A DNA stretch of 64,000 nt from Acidobacteriaceae bacterium (GCA_003165075.1 PLSM01000182.1:1-64000), one strand, 5' to 3'; counted from the stretch's first letter, positions 9,914-19,576 are shown. Numbers and translations are program-made. The notes: a model not told the origin generated them from the letters alone.

Positions 9914-10891
9914 CTACCGGCATTTGTTCAGTTCCTCGACGGGCCGTGGCGTGCCCTTGGAACGCACATGTGCCGTAGTGAGAAGGAAAACAGCCATGAT
10001 GATGGCTGCCATGCCCGCGAACTCCGCCGGCCCGGGCCGCTCATGGAGAAGGAAGATACCCAACAGCACCGCGACCACCGGGTTGATGTAGGTATAGGAC
10101 ATGACCTTGGCTACCGGCACATGTTCGAGCAGATAGATGAAACTGGTGTATCCGAGCAGAGACCCGCCAGTGACAAGATAAGCGAGCGATCCAACAGACG
10201 CGGCATTGACGTGGAACCGAGGCCAATTGCCCAGCGCCGTACCCAGCAGAGTGTTGAAGGCCCCGGCGGCAACCATCTGCCACGCCGACGCCACAAAGAC
10301 GTTCACCTTGAGCCTGGCGTGGCGGGACAAGATGCTTCCCGCAGACCAGAAGAGCGCCCCGGCGAGCAGAGCGGCGATGGCCCACAGAAGCGTTCGGTCA
10401 CCACTGAGACCCGCGCGTAACGAGGGCCATAACAACGCGCCGAGTCCGGCAAAGCCAAGCAACAATCCAAGCCAGCCCCGCCGGGGCAGCGGCTCTCCCT
10501 TGGGCAACGCCATCTCGATCAGCGCCACATAGAGCGGAGCCACCGCAAACACCAGCGAGGAGAGCCCGCTGGGTATGGTCTCTTCCGCGTAGACCAGAGA
10601 CACGTTGCCTCCGCCCAGCAGCAGCAAGCCGATGAGTCCCAAAATCAGCATGGTCCTGGGCGGCCCCACCAAACGCAGTCCACGCCAGCGGCACCAGGCA
10701 AGCAGAATTGCGCCCGCGATAAGGAAGCGCGTACCGGCTAACAACAGCGCAGGCATCTCCGCGGCTCCAACGCGAATGGCAGTGTAGGTCGATCCCCAAA
10801 AGAAGTAGACGCTGGCAAAGGCCAACACGATGCTGGCCGTGGTGGCGGATCTCTTTTCGAAGAGGGCTGGCTGGGCTGTGGGACGGAGCAT
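9914..10891 (-). CDS. DMT superfamily (EamA) transporter
   Basis: This inner-membrane transporter is predicted to have ten helices made of two EamA repeats. The conserved FFWGSTYTAIRVG segment is near the start, and repeat boundaries such as PLYVALIEMALPKGEPL and SYTYINPVVAVLLGIFLLHE are visible. The family exports amino acids or other small metabolites; YedA/RhaT-like members are closest in appearance. The frame extends to 10939, but the ATG at 10891 has GGAAG nine bases upstream and is preferred (325 residues). The substrate is unknown. Confidence 0.88.
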   Translation of the reverse strand: MLRPTAQPALFEKRSATTASIVLAFASVYFFWGSTYTAIRVGAAEMPALLLAGTRFLIAGAILLAWCRWRGLRLVGPPRTMLILGLIGLLLLGGGNVSLVYAEETIPSGLSSLVFAVAPLYVALIEMALPKGEPLPRRGWLGLLLGFAGLGALLWPSLRAGLSGDRTLLWAIAALLAGALFWSAGSILSRHARLKVNVFVASAWQMVAAGAFNTLLGTALGNWPRFHVNAASVGSLAYLVTGGSLLGYTSFIYLLEHVPVAKVMSYTYINPVVAVLLGIFLLHERPGPAEFAGMAAIIMAVFLLTTAHVRSKGTPRPVEELNKCR

Positions 10892-11318
10892 GAAGATACT
10901 TCCATCGTAGTCCGCGGAACGCTCTTGCGCACTCCGCATCTTGTGCGCACGCTGGCCCCGGCGATGGAAATGTCGTATTGCCGCGTGCTATCCTCATGGC
11001 CAGCGGGGCTTCAATGCATTTGCGTGCGGCCAAAGGATCGATGCTGCTGCCGGCCACCAGGCGCTGGTCGCGGTCGCGCGCGCGCTGCATTTGCCCTCGG
11101 AAGCACCTGCGCGTGCTGCCCACCCGCACTCGACCTAGCCTCTTCGGCGGCGATTAGTACCGCTCCGCCGAAGACCCTCGCCTGCTTTTCCGGACCTGAC
11201 CAGGGTCCGCAGAATTTGATGATCCCGCATCGCAGGGGTCGCTGGCCGCGCTCCATCCATCGCTGCTGCAACTGGGGAGCCGGGACTGCATAACCCGATC
11301 TGCCGAGGAGCTAAGAAG
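10892..11318. other. Intergenic region without a supported gene
   Basis: These 427 bases separate the divergent DMT transporter and aminotransferase genes. The open frames here are short, disagree between strands and have an arginine/cysteine-rich composition typical of GC-rich non-coding DNA. The promoters of both genes should lie here, but no convincing -35/-10 pair or riboswitch was recognised. A GAGGAG ribosome binding site precedes the aminotransferase ATG. Confidence 0.6.
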
Positions 11319-12713
11319 ATGACCAAGCATGAATTGCACGCACAATACGGACCCAAACTGGTTTGTCCGCTGCCCGGGCCCAAGGCACGGGCAGCCGTTG
11401 AAGCGGACACCCGCCTGATCTCACCCAGCTACACGCGCTCGTATCCGCTGGTGGCCAAGCGTGGCCGGGGAATCCGCGTGGAAGACGTGGATGGGAACGA
11501 GTTTCTCGACTTCGCGGCGGGCATCGCCGTGGTTTCGACCGGCCACTGCCACCCCGAAGTTGTTGCTGCCATTCAGAAGCAAGCTGCCGAGCTGATCCAT
11601 ATCTCAAGCACGGACTTTTACGACGAACATATCACTGCGTTAGGCGATCGGCTCTCCGCCGTGGCACCGATGCCCGGACCGCATAAGTTTTTTTACGGCA
11701 ACTCCGGGGCTGAAGCGATCGAGTGCGCGCTGAAGCTGGCGCGCTACCACACCGGCCGGCAACAGATCATCTCCTTCCTGGGCGCCTTCCACGGCCGCAC
11801 CATGGGCGCGCTTTCGCTCACCGGTTCGAAGCCGCAGCAGAAGCGCCGCTTTTCGCCGCTGATTCCGGGCGTGACCCACATCCGCTATCCCTATGCGTAT
11901 CGGGGCTGCACGGGCGGAGCACAGGAGGAAGAAGCCTTCACGATGGGCTGCGCACGATACATTGAGGAAAAACTTTTCAAGACCATCCTCGCACCCGAAG
12001 AAGTGGCTGCCATTTTTATTGAACCTATCCAAGGCGAAGGCGGCTACGTAGTGGCGCCGGACAACTTTATGCACGAATTGCGCGCTATTTGCGACCGGCA
12101 CGGCATTCTGCTGGTGGTGGACGAGGTGCAGTGCGGAGCGGGGCGTACGGGCAAATGGTGGGCCATCGAGCACTCCGGCGTGGAGCCGGATATGGTGTGC
12201 ATGGCCAAGGGCATCGCCAGCGGCATGCCTCTGGGCATCTGCATGACGCGCGCGGAGATTATGGACTGGGTTCCCGGCTCGCATGCATCCACATTCGGCG
12301 GCAATCCGGTTTCCATCGCCGCCGCACTGGCCACCATGGACATTATCGAACGCGAAGCCATGGCCAACGCCACCCGGGTTGGCGGGTTGATGCAGGAGCG
12401 GCTGCGCGGCTGGGTCAAGACGCATCCGATGGTGGGCGATGTGCGCGGACGGGGCCTGATGATCGGCATCGAGCTGGTGAAAGATAAAACGACGCGCGAA
12501 CCGGCGGCGGCGGTGCGCAATCGCGTGGAGACTCTGGCTTTTGAACGTGGGCTGATGGTGCTGGGTTGCGGCGAAACTACGCTGCGGCTGTGCCCTCCGC
12601 TCATTCTCAACGAGCACGAAGCCACCGTGGCCCTGGACATACTGGAAGAAGCGATCACCCTGGCGGAAGCAGAACACGCGCAGGCTTCCACGCTGGCGGT
12701 GGCAACGGCCTGA
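11319..12713 (+). CDS. Class III PLP-dependent aminotransferase (4-aminobutyrate / acetylornithine type)
   Basis: This is a cytosolic pyridoxal-phosphate aminotransferase of 464 residues. The cofactor pocket NSGAEAIECALKLAR, the LVVDEVQCGAGRTG motif and the PLP lysine in MAKGIASG are present, as is the STFGGNPVS segment. The family moves an omega-amino group (GABA, acetylornithine, ornithine, diaminobutyrate) to 2-oxoglutarate. Its length and the YPLVAKRGRG N-terminus fit GabT-like members better than the shorter ArgD, but the substrate is not settled. It has a good GAGGAG ribosome binding site. No pathway partner is adjacent. Confidence 0.88.
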   Translation: MTKHELHAQYGPKLVCPLPGPKARAAVEADTRLISPSYTRSYPLVAKRGRGIRVEDVDGNEFLDFAAGIAVVSTGHCHPEVVAAIQKQAAELIHISSTDFYDEHITALGDRLSAVAPMPGPHKFFYGNSGAEAIECALKLARYHTGRQQIISFLGAFHGRTMGALSLTGSKPQQKRRFSPLIPGVTHIRYPYAYRGCTGGAQEEEAFTMGCARYIEEKLFKTILAPEEVAAIFIEPIQGEGGYVVAPDNFMHELRAICDRHGILLVVDEVQCGAGRTGKWWAIEHSGVEPDMVCMAKGIASGMPLGICMTRAEIMDWVPGSHASTFGGNPVSIAAALATMDIIEREAMANATRVGGLMQERLRGWVKTHPMVGDVRGRGLMIGIELVKDKTTREPAAAVRNRVETLAFERGLMVLGCGETTLRLCPPLILNEHEATVALDILEEAITLAEAEHAQASTLAVATA

Positions 12714-12724
12714 ATCGCGCAACG

Positions 12725-12808
12725 GCATGGAGATAGCTACCGATCTTGCTTCAAAGAATCAAGGGTGTACTTTCCCGGGTCCCAAACACGGGACCTGGGG
12801 CACCCGGC
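12725..12808. repeat. Intergenic palindromic repeat, copy 1
   Basis: This copy begins with catggagatagctaccgatc and contains an inverted repeat: CCCGGGTCCC at 12774-12783 and GGGACCTGGG at 12790-12799, with a 6-base loop and one G-T pair. It ends in the motif CCTGGGGCACCC. The same layout recurs at 13556-13645. This copy sits in front of yraN and makes a false upstream extension of the yraN frame. Confidence 0.75.
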
Positions 12809-12849
12809 AGATTTGCGCCTTTGGCCGCGGAAGCCGAGAATGGTTTGCC

Positions 12850-13332
12850 ATGGAGTGGCCGGCGCAGATGCGGAGTGCGTGGCTTGAACGTACGCTCGCC
12901 CGGCTGGATTCAGTAGCACGGCGACGGGGCCGCGCGGCAAGCCTGCCTGCCCACCTGGCCACCGGAATCAGCGGCGAGGAAGCGGCGCTTTTCTATTTGC
13001 GGCGCAAGGGCTACACCGTGGTAGCAAGGCGGTGGTCGTCGGGCGACGTTCCCGGGGACGTCGACCTGATTGCATGGCAGGGACCGATGTTATGCTTTGT
13101 CGAGGTGAAGACGCGCACGGCCCGCGATACTTCTCCGGCGGAGATTGCCGTCGACTCACACAAACGCAACATCCTGCGCCGACTGGCGCGCCGCTACGTA
13201 CGCCAGCTACCCGGGCAGCCGGCGCCACAAATCCGCTTCGATGTGATCAGTGTGTATCTTGTGCCGGGTCAGGAAAAGGAATTCGTGCACTTTGAGAGCG
13301 CCTTCGGGTGGAGCGAATACCGGCGCGATTGA
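12850..13332 (+). CDS. yraN: YraN family (UPF0102) nuclease-like protein
   Basis: This is a small endonuclease-fold protein. GEEAALFYLRRKGYTVVARR and the PD-(D/E)xK-like core GDVDLIAW ... CFVEVKTR are characteristic of UPF0102. The family is probably a Holliday-junction-resolvase-like nuclease, but its cellular role is unproven. The frame is open back to 12727, where it runs through a palindromic repeat. The ATG at 12850 (MEWPAQMRSAW, 160 residues) is therefore preferred, although the exact start is uncertain. It is convergent with iscX, 8 bases away. Confidence 0.85.
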   Translation: MEWPAQMRSAWLERTLARLDSVARRRGRAASLPAHLATGISGEEAALFYLRRKGYTVVARRWSSGDVPGDVDLIAWQGPMLCFVEVKTRTARDTSPAEIAVDSHKRNILRRLARRYVRQLPGQPAPQIRFDVISVYLVPGQEKEFVHFESAFGWSEYRRD

Positions 13333-13340
13333 ACGATAAC

Positions 13341-13559
13341 TTATCCCTTCGCGTCCTCAAACTCCTCGTGCCAAGCCATCTGAATGGCCTCAAGCCGCGA
13401 CTCATTGGATTTAGTGGGGTCGTCGGCGAAGCCTTCCAACTCCGTGACGTAGCGGTGCAGGTCAGTGAAGCGGACCGTTAACGGGTCGAGTTCAGGGAAT
13501 TTCTCCTGTAGTTGAATGCCGATCTCTTCGGCGTCGGTCCAGTGAATCTCGCGCGGCAT
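13341..13559 (-). CDS. iscX: Fe-S cluster assembly protein IscX
   Basis: IscX is a small acidic partner of IscS that modulates iron supply and desulfurase activity. The 72-residue sequence has the family features: IHWTDAEEIGIQL, LDPLTVRFTDLHRYV, DDPTKSNESRLEAIQMAW and an acidic C-terminus. It is the last gene of the leftward ISC operon, 122 bases after fdx. That gap carries a palindromic repeat, which might terminate or process the transcript. Confidence 0.9.
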   Translation of the reverse strand: MPREIHWTDAEEIGIQLQEKFPELDPLTVRFTDLHRYVTELEGFADDPTKSNESRLEAIQMAWHEEFEDAKG

Positions 13560-13645
13560 GGGGATAGCTCCCGATCTTGATTTAGAGAATTAGATTAAGG
13601 ACATGCTTCCCAGGTGCCCAAAAGCGAGGCACCTGGGGCACCCAG
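13556..13645. repeat. Intergenic palindromic repeat, copy 2
   Basis: This copy shares catgg-gatagct-ccgatcttg with the first and has a perfect 10-base inverted repeat: CCCAGGTGCC at 13609-13618 and GGCACCTGGG at 13628-13637, with a 9-base loop. It continues into CCTGGGGCACCC. It lies between fdx and iscX, so the hairpin would form in the operon transcript. Confidence 0.8.
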
Positions 13646-13697
13646 TTCATTCCTTGTTTTCCGCCTGGGGCACTCGGTTTCTTACTTGTTTTCCGCC
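13632..13697. repeat. 32-base imperfect tandem duplication at the fdx 3' end
   Basis: CCTGGGGCAC and CTTGTTTTCCGCC each occur twice, 32 bases apart: 13632 and 13664 for the first, 13653 and 13685 for the second. The second unit covers the last codons and stop of fdx, so the first is a decayed copy fused to the palindromic repeat next to it. It looks like a slippage or insertion scar. Confidence 0.7.
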
Positions 13698-14095
13698 AGG
13701 GCCAGCGGCTTGCCTTCGGAAACGTAGTTGCGGTTCCACTTGGGAATCTCCACCACGTAGTTGCCGGGGCCGGTAATGATGGCCTGACAGCCGAGGCGGG
13801 AGTTCAACTGCTGATCAGCGGCCATGTCCATCCGGTCCAGTTCGTCGTCTTCCGCAGGGCTAATACCTTGCTGATCCTTGATCCAAAGATGGCAGGTGGT
13901 GCAGGCGCAGACGCCGCCACAGGCGTGGTCAAGGAAGACGCCGAAGTTCTCAGCCACGTCAAGAAACGACATGGGCCTTCCGTGATGTTCGTAGGGCATG
14001 GTGCCGAACTCGAACTCCACCGTTCTGCCCTCGGGAAGGAAGGTTACCCGCACAAGCTTTTCGGCGGGAATAGTCTTTTCGGTTGCTTCGCTCAT
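13682..14095 (-). CDS. fdx: ISC-type [2Fe-2S] ferredoxin
   Basis: This ferredoxin supplies electrons for cluster assembly by the ISC machinery. The adrenodoxin-type ligands are CGGVCACTTC (the C-x5-C-x2-C ligand spacing typical of Fdx) and the later cysteine in SRLGCQ. At 137 residues it is slightly longer than the ~110 of typical Fdx, with short charged ends. It follows hscA by 20 bases in the operon. Confidence 0.93.
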   Translation of the reverse strand: MSEATEKTIPAEKLVRVTFLPEGRTVEFEFGTMPYEHHGRPMSFLDVAENFGVFLDHACGGVCACTTCHLWIKDQQGISPAEDDELDRMDMAADQQLNSRLGCQAIITGPGNYVVEIPKWNRNYVSEGKPLALAENK

Positions 14096-14115
14096 ACGAT
14101 TCCGTCCTTCCTCAT

Positions 14116-16056
14116 CTATTTAAACTCCGCCTGGGCCATGGGGTGGGGCGCGGTGACGGCATCGCCCATCTCTTCGCCGGCATTCTCCATCGTCTTGCCG
14201 CGGATGGCCGTGGTGACCGCGGCATCCATCATCAATTCGGCAAAGCGACGCGTGGCCTGATCGAGCGCCAGGGTGGCATCGCGGATGGCGGCCGCGTCTT
14301 CACCCTGCTTGATCTGTGCCAGCCGGTCACGCGCCGCAGTGATGGCGCCCTGCTCCTCGCCGCGCAACTGCTGCCACGCAGGACTCTGCGGCGCACGCTC
14401 GACCGCGGAAAGAATGGTCTCAGCTTCGTTGCGGGCTTCGATCAGCAGGCGTTTGGCAAAGTCATCTTCGGCGTGATCGAAGGAGTCAAGAATCATGCTC
14501 TCGACCTGCTCATCGGTCAACCCATAGGTCGGCTTGACCTCAATGCGCGCTGCCTTCCCGCTGCGCTGCTCGCGGGCGGAAACCTTCAGAATGCCGTCAG
14601 CGTCGATGAGAAAGCGCACCTCGATGCGCGGCAGTCCGGCGCTCATGGGGGGAATGCCTTTCAGATCGAAGCGCGCCAGCGAGCGGCAGTCGGCAGCCAA
14701 TTCGCGCTCGCCCTGCACCACGTGGATAGCTACGTTGGTCTGCCCGTCCACGCCGGTGGTGAAGTGCTCCGTGGCTGAGGCGGGAATGGTGGAGTTGCGC
14801 TGGATAATGCGCGCGACGGTACCGCCCAGGGCCTCGATGCCCAGCGAGAGCGGCGTCACATCCAGGAGAAGCATCTCCTCAGTGGACTTCGAAGAGCCGG
14901 CCAAAATGTCTGCCTGCACGGCGGCACCCAGCGCCACCACCTCGTCAGGATTCAATTCAATGTGCGGCTTTTTGCCGCGTGCCGCGAGATGGAACAGATC
15001 GTCTACCAACTTGCGCACAGCGGGAATGCGCGTGGAGCCGCCCACCAGCACTACTTCATCAATTTGCTCCGGGGTGAGGCCCGCGTCGGCCAGCGCCTGT
15101 TTGCAGGGACCGGCGGTGCGTTCCAGAACCGGCTCAATCAACTGCTCGAAGACTTCGCGGGGAATCTCGCGCTGGTAGCGGTCGCCGTTGGGCAACTCAA
15201 TATCAAAGCGCGCCACGGCCTCAGTAGACAGCCGGATCTTGGCGTCGATGGCATCCTTGCGCAGGCCCTGCACGGCGCTCGGATGCTTGCGGAGGTCTAC
15301 GCCGTGTTCGGCGTGAATCTCATCCAGCGCGATGGCCAGCAGCAGGTTGTCAATGTCGTCGCCGCCCAGGTGTGTGTCGCCGTTGGTGGACTGCACCTCA
15401 AAGATGCCGTCGCGCAGCTTGAGAATGGAGATGTCGAAGGTGCCGCCACCGAGATCGTAGACGGCGATGGTCCCCACCTTGGCGCGATCCAGCCCATAGG
15501 CCAGAGCAGCCGCGGTGGGCTCGTTGACCAGGCGCAGCACTTCCAGGCCGGCCATGCGTCCCGCGTCCTTTGTGGCCTGGCGCTGCGCGTCGTTGAAATA
15601 AGCGGGCACGGTGATGACCGCCTGGGTGACCGGCTCGCTGAAAAAACGCTCCGCATTGCGTTTGAGCTGGCGCAGAATGTAAGCCGAAATTTCGGAGGGC
15701 GTAAAGCGCAGCTCGCCGAGTTGGATGCGCGGCACTTCGCCCACTTCCACATCGTCCGCCAGACGAAACGGAAAGAGCTTTAACTCGCTCTGCACTTCTT
15801 GCAGCCCGCGGCCCATGAGGCGCTTGACAGAATAGATGACGCGCTCGGGCGTTTCGATGAGCGACTTACGGGCGCTGTTGCCCACCGTGACCGTAGGCCG
15901 TCCACCACCGGCAGGCATGGGGTCCAGCGCCACCACCGACGGCACAAGGTTGGAGCCGTCCACGCCGGGAATGACCACCGGCGCCTCGCCTTGCATATAC
16001 GCAACCAGGGAATTTGTGGTCCCCAGATCAATTCCGACTACGCGTCCTTCCGCCAT
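14116..16056 (-). CDS. hscA: Fe-S assembly chaperone HscA (Hsp70 family)
   Basis: This specialised Hsp70 helps release clusters from IscU. The ATPase domain shows [26 protein letters not shown] and [11 protein letters not shown]. The interdomain linker [13 protein letters not shown] leads into the substrate-binding domain. The 646-residue length and its position between hscB and fdx separate it from DnaK. It begins 9 bases after hscB, consistent with tight co-expression. Confidence 0.93.
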   Translation of the reverse strand: MAEGRVVGIDLGTTNSLVAYMQGEAPVVIPGVDGSNLVPSVVALDPMPAGGGRPTVTVGNSARKSLIETPERVIYSVKRLMGRGLQEVQSELKLFPFRLADDVEVGEVPRIQLGELRFTPSEISAYILRQLKRNAERFFSEPVTQAVITVPAYFNDAQRQATKDAGRMAGLEVLRLVNEPTAAALAYGLDRAKVGTIAVYDLGGGTFDISILKLRDGIFEVQSTNGDTHLGGDDIDNLLLAIALDEIHAEHGVDLRKHPSAVQGLRKDAIDAKIRLSTEAVARFDIELPNGDRYQREIPREVFEQLIEPVLERTAGPCKQALADAGLTPEQIDEVVLVGGSTRIPAVRKLVDDLFHLAARGKKPHIELNPDEVVALGAAVQADILAGSSKSTEEMLLLDVTPLSLGIEALGGTVARIIQRNSTIPASATEHFTTGVDGQTNVAIHVVQGERELAADCRSLARFDLKGIPPMSAGLPRIEVRFLIDADGILKVSAREQRSGKAARIEVKPTYGLTDEQVESMILDSFDHAEDDFAKRLLIEARNEAETILSAVERAPQSPAWQQLRGEEQGAITAARDRLAQIKQGEDAAAIRDATLALDQATRRFAELMMDAAVTTAIRGKTMENAGEEMGDAVTAPHPMAQAEFK

Positions 16057-16065
16057 GTCTTTTAA

Positions 16066-16758
16066 TTAAGCCCCCAGGGTCTCGGTTACATCGCGGACCA
16101 GGTTGTTGAGGTAGCGCCTGCGGTCAAGCAGGGCCACCATCGCTTTTTGCGCAGCCGCACGCGCGCCGGCATCGCCCTCGTCCCACGCCTTCCACTGCGC
16201 GCGCAAATCATGGTCTACCTCATCCATCAGGCCGTCGAATTTGCGCTTGGCCTGCTCGAGGCTGGCCTGCAACTCCGCGTCCGTCTCGCCCATCTTTCGA
16301 GCCGCGCGCATCTCTTCGAGCTGCATATTCAGCTCGAAGACCTCTTCAAGCAAATCGGCGGGAACGCGGGAAGGATCTTTGCGATCTTTGCCGCTATGTT
16401 CTTCGCCGATGGCCGCGCCGTGCAACTTGAGCAAATATTCGGTGCGGTGTATGGGCTCCCTAAGAGTGCGATAGGCGTCATTAAGCAGCGCCGTGTCAGC
16501 CAGGCTCCATTGCTTCTCATTGTCGGCGGCGCGGGCGAAGCGGTCAGGGTGCAGCTTGCGGCTGAGGCGATGAAACTCGTGCTCCAGCTCGCTTAGATCC
16601 AAGTCCAGGTGCGGCACCAATCCGAAGACAGAAAAATAATCGCCTCCCGGAGGAGGCTGAATCTTGCTGCAATGCGGGCAGAAGAGCGTGGCGTCATTGT
16701 GCGCCACGGCACAAGACCAGCACGCAACCGGAACTGCAGAATCGAGAACCTTTAACAT
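16066..16758 (-). CDS. hscB: Co-chaperone HscB with N-terminal Cys-pair motif
   Basis: HscB delivers IscU to HscA. A J-domain (YFSVFGLVPHLDLD ... FHRLSRKLHPDRF, with the HPD motif) and a C-terminal three-helix bundle are present. The N-terminus carries CWSC and CPHC pairs, suggesting a zinc or cluster-binding extension as in eukaryotic HSC20; E. coli HscB lacks this. 230 residues. It sits between iscA and hscA. Confidence 0.92.
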   Translation of the reverse strand: MLKVLDSAVPVACWSCAVAHNDATLFCPHCSKIQPPPGGDYFSVFGLVPHLDLDLSELEHEFHRLSRKLHPDRFARAADNEKQWSLADTALLNDAYRTLREPIHRTEYLLKLHGAAIGEEHSGKDRKDPSRVPADLLEEVFELNMQLEEMRAARKMGETDAELQASLEQAKRKFDGLMDEVDHDLRAQWKAWDEGDAGARAAAQKAMVALLDRRRYLNNLVRDVTETLGA

Positions 16759-16782
16759 GATTGAACTCCAATGCGACCAGAC

Positions 16783-17202
16783 CTACGACGAAAAGGACGA
16801 ACCGCAGCCGCAGGAGCGCGAGGAGTTCGGGTTGATGAAATTGAAGCCCTGCCGCATCAGCGTCTCTTCGTAGTCCAGCGTCATGCCGTGCAGGTAAAGG
16901 AACGACTTGGGATCGACGAAGACGCGCACACCGTCGAACTCGTAAATGCGGTCGCGCTCCCGCGGCCGAGTATCGAATTTAATGGAGTACGAAAGCCCCG
17001 AACATCCACCGCCCATGACGCCCAGGCGCAGTCCACCCTCTTCAGGCGAGACGCCTTCCTTGGCCATGGCCTTGCGAATGCGCTGTACAGCGCGCTCCGT
17101 CACCTGCAAGCCCTGTGCGGGCGCCTGCGCGGGAGCCTGCTGGGGCAGCACCGCGGAGGCGCCCTGCGCGGGCTTCGATTCAATTGTCACCATGTTCGAC
17201 AT
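16783..17202 (-). CDS. iscA: A-type Fe-S carrier IscA/ErpA
   Basis: This is an A-type carrier that receives clusters from IscU or delivers them to apoproteins. The three invariant cysteines are in GGGCSGLSY and SCGCGSSF, at the usual spacing. The N-terminus is unusually rich in alanine, proline and glutamine (about 30 residues before LQVTERAVQRIRKAM). The frame extends to 17244; the ATG at 17202 is chosen because it gives the shorter leader. It lies between iscU and hscB in the operon. Confidence 0.9.
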   Translation of the reverse strand: MSNMVTIESKPAQGASAVLPQQAPAQAPAQGLQVTERAVQRIRKAMAKEGVSPEEGGLRLGVMGGGCSGLSYSIKFDTRPRERDRIYEFDGVRVFVDPKSFLYLHGMTLDYEETLMRQGFNFINPNSSRSCGCGSSFSS

Positions 17203-17271
17203 CGTTCCCTGTCCCAATCGCCGTTCGGCTGGACTCCGAATCACTCGGAACTCCAGCCGGGCGGCACAAGC

Positions 17272-17691
17272 TTACTGCGCTGCGGCCGTCGATTCCACCG
17301 TTTCCGCAACGCCGTTCTTCTTTTTCCAGTCGCCAATGGCCGCGCGAATCGCATCCTCGGCCAGAACCGAACAATGAATCTTCACTGGCGGCAGCGAAAG
17401 TTCCTTCACGATATCCGTGTTCTTGATGGCGAGGGCGTCTTCTACCTTGCGGCCCTTGATCCATTCGGTGGCCAGCGACGAACTGGCAATCGCCGAGCCG
17501 CAGCCGAAGGTCTTGAACTTGGCCTCTTCGATCACCTGGGTCTCGGGGTTCACGCGGATCTGCAGGCGCATGACGTCGCCGCACTCCGGCGCGCCCACCA
17601 AGCCCGTGCCTACCTCGGTCGAGCTCTTGTCCAGCGTGCCCACGTTGCGGGGGTTATTGTAGTGGTCGATTACCCGGTCGCTATATGCCAT
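17272..17691 (-). CDS. iscU: Fe-S scaffold protein IscU
   Basis: IscU is the scaffold on which [2Fe-2S] clusters are built. The three cluster cysteines appear in APECGDVM, FGCGSAIAS and IHCSVLAE. The LPPVKIHC segment is the recognition motif for HscA. 139 residues, close to the family norm plus a short C-terminal tail. It lies 88 bases downstream of iscS. Confidence 0.96.
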   Translation of the reverse strand: MAYSDRVIDHYNNPRNVGTLDKSSTEVGTGLVGAPECGDVMRLQIRVNPETQVIEEAKFKTFGCGSAIASSSLATEWIKGRKVEDALAIKNTDIVKELSLPPVKIHCSVLAEDAIRAAIGDWKKKNGVAETVESTAAAQ

Positions 17692-17779
17692 TTTCCTAAA
17701 TCCTCCTGCGGGGAAGCCGCCGTTCTTGTGTTTGATTCGGCAGGCCTGCCCGCCGATGCCTTGAATTCGTCCCTCGCGC

Positions 17780-19033
17780 TTAATGCGCCGCCCACTGGAT
17801 CTTGGTCAGGTCAATACCTTCCTTCACCATCTCGTAAAGCGGTGAAAGCTCGCGCAGCTTCTTGACGATGTCGATTACCTTGGCAGCCACGTAATCCACC
17901 TCGGCCTGGGTGTTGAAGCGTCCCAACCCGAAGCGAATGGAGCTGTGCGCCACATCGTCGCCCAAGCCCAGCGCCTTGAGCACATACGAAGGTTCCAGCG
18001 TGGCCGAAGTGCAAGCGGAACCGCTGGAAACTGCTACATCGTTGATACCCATCAGCAGCGACTCACCCTCAACATAGACAAAACTCATGTTGAGGTTGCC
18101 GGGCAGCCGGTGCTCCATGGAGCCGTTGACGTGCACGTAGTCCAACTCCGATTCAAGCTTGTTCTTTAGACGATCACGCAGGCCGCGGAGATAGGCCGCT
18201 TCGTTGTCCATTTCCTCATATGCGATTTCGCAGGCCTTGCCCAGGCCCACGATGCCGGGCACATTCAGGGTGCCGGAACGCATGCCGCGCTCGTGGCCGC
18301 CGCCATCGATCTGCGCCGCGATCTGCACGCGGGGATTGCGCCGCCGCACATAGAGCGCGCCTACGCCCTTGGGACCATAGATCTTGTGTCCGGAGAGCGA
18401 CAGCACATCGATGTTGTCGGCAATCACGTTCACCGGGACCTTGCCCACTGCCTGTACTGCGTCCGTATGGAAGATGACGCCCTTCTCATGACAGAGCTTG
18501 CCGATTTCGCGGACAGGCTGCAACACTCCGATTTCGTTGTTGGCCGCCATGATGGTGACCAGGATTGTCTTGTCGTCCATGGCCCGCTTCAGGTCTTCCA
18601 GATCGATCAGGCCGTCGGCCTTGACCGGCAGATAGGTCACGCGGTAGCCATACTTTTCCAGGCGCTTGCAGGTGTCGAGCACCGCCTTGTGTTCCGTGAC
18701 CTGGGTGATGATGTGGTTGCCACGCTCGCGGTACATCTCCGCAATGCCCTTGATAGCCAGGTTGTTCGACTCGGTGGCGCCGGAGGTAAAAATGATCTCC
18801 TTGGCAGTGGCGCCGATCAGCTTGGCAATCTGCTCCCGCGCCTTCTCCACGGCCTGCTCCGCCTCCCAACCAAACGAGTGGTTGCGGCTGGCCGCGTTGC
18901 CGAACTTGGTGGTGAAGTAGGGCATCATCGCTTCCAGTACCCGCGGGTCCAGAGGGCTGGTGGCGTGATTGTCCATGTAAATCGGCAAACTCACGCCTGC
19001 CGGAACTTCTACTTGGCTGGCAACTGTGCTCAT
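17780..19033 (-). CDS. iscS: Cysteine desulfurase IscS
   Basis: IscS converts cysteine to alanine and delivers persulfide sulfur to IscU. The PLP lysine is in [12 protein letters not shown] and the mobile-loop cysteine is in [14 protein letters not shown], typical of group I (IscS-type) desulfurases. The open frame reaches a TTG at 19054, but the ATG at 19033 has a purine-rich GGAG upstream and is preferred (417 residues). It is the second gene of the operon, after iscR. Confidence 0.95.
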   Translation of the reverse strand: MSTVASQVEVPAGVSLPIYMDNHATSPLDPRVLEAMMPYFTTKFGNAASRNHSFGWEAEQAVEKAREQIAKLIGATAKEIIFTSGATESNNLAIKGIAEMYRERGNHIITQVTEHKAVLDTCKRLEKYGYRVTYLPVKADGLIDLEDLKRAMDDKTILVTIMAANNEIGVLQPVREIGKLCHEKGVIFHTDAVQAVGKVPVNVIADNIDVLSLSGHKIYGPKGVGALYVRRRNPRVQIAAQIDGGGHERGMRSGTLNVPGIVGLGKACEIAYEEMDNEAAYLRGLRDRLKNKLESELDYVHVNGSMEHRLPGNLNMSFVYVEGESLLMGINDVAVSSGSACTSATLEPSYVLKALGLGDDVAHSSIRFGLGRFNTQAEVDYVAAKVIDIVKKLRELSPLYEMVKEGIDLTKIQWAAH

Positions 19034-19088
19034 TCTCTTCGTCTCCATCCTCAATGCGGCTCCGCGGGGCGCGGAGGAAAAAATTGCG

Positions 19089-19547
19089 TTACAGCGTTAA
19101 TGAAACCAGTGCTTTGACCTCGTGACCTCTTCCGTGGGGATGCTCGTGCTCGGCCAGATCCTGAATGCTGATGCTTTTGAGCACCCCGGCGATGGTGTCG
19201 TTCACCCGTGCCAGCGGCTCCTTGATGGTGCAACTGGGCGTCAATTCGCATCCCTTGGCGCCCTTGGTGCAGGAAGTGATGAAAAATGGGCCGTCGATAG
19301 CGTGAATCACCTCGTACGCCGAGATTTCACGCGCCTCCCGAGACAACGCATAGCCGCCGTTCATTCCGGCGTGGGAGCGCAGCAGACCTGCCCGGGTGAG
19401 TTGCTGCAAGATCTTGGCCAGCAGTTGTGCAGGAATCCCGTAAGCATCGGCGATATCCTTGGCGCTGAGCGCGACTGTCTCGGGACGCTCGGCCAGATAC
19501 TTGAGCGCCATCAATCCGTAATCGGCCTTCTTTGTCAGCTTGAGCAT
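19089..19547 (-). CDS. iscR: Rrf2-family regulator IscR
   Basis: This is an Fe-S-sensing repressor/activator of the ISC operon. The Rrf2 winged helix begins [19 protein letters not shown]. The sensing cysteines follow in [15 protein letters not shown] (C-x6-C-x5-C). It heads the operon and faces two IscR type-1-like boxes immediately upstream, which supports autorepression when clusters are plentiful. 152 residues. Confidence 0.93.
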   Translation of the reverse strand: MLKLTKKADYGLMALKYLAERPETVALSAKDIADAYGIPAQLLAKILQQLTRAGLLRSHAGMNGGYALSREAREISAYEVIHAIDGPFFITSCTKGAKGCELTPSCTIKEPLARVNDTIAGVLKSISIQDLAEHEHPHGRGHEVKALVSLTL

Positions 19548-19550
19548 TGA

Positions 19551-19575
19551 ATATCCGACTGCTTCGGTCGGCTTT
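19551..19575 (-). promoter_or_regulatory. IscR type-1-like operator, proximal
   Basis: The window reads ATATCC-GAC-TGCTTCG-GTC-GGCTTT. It matches the enterobacterial type-1 layout (ATASYY GAC N7 GTC RRSTAT) at the core triplets, spacer length and most flanking positions. It lies 4-28 bases upstream of the iscR ATG, near the expected transcription start. Confidence 0.6.
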
Positions 19576-19576
19576 T

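Noticed and set aside
11640-12728. 362-residue minus-strand frame
   Set aside because: Antisense to the aminotransferase gene; His/Arg-rich shadow.
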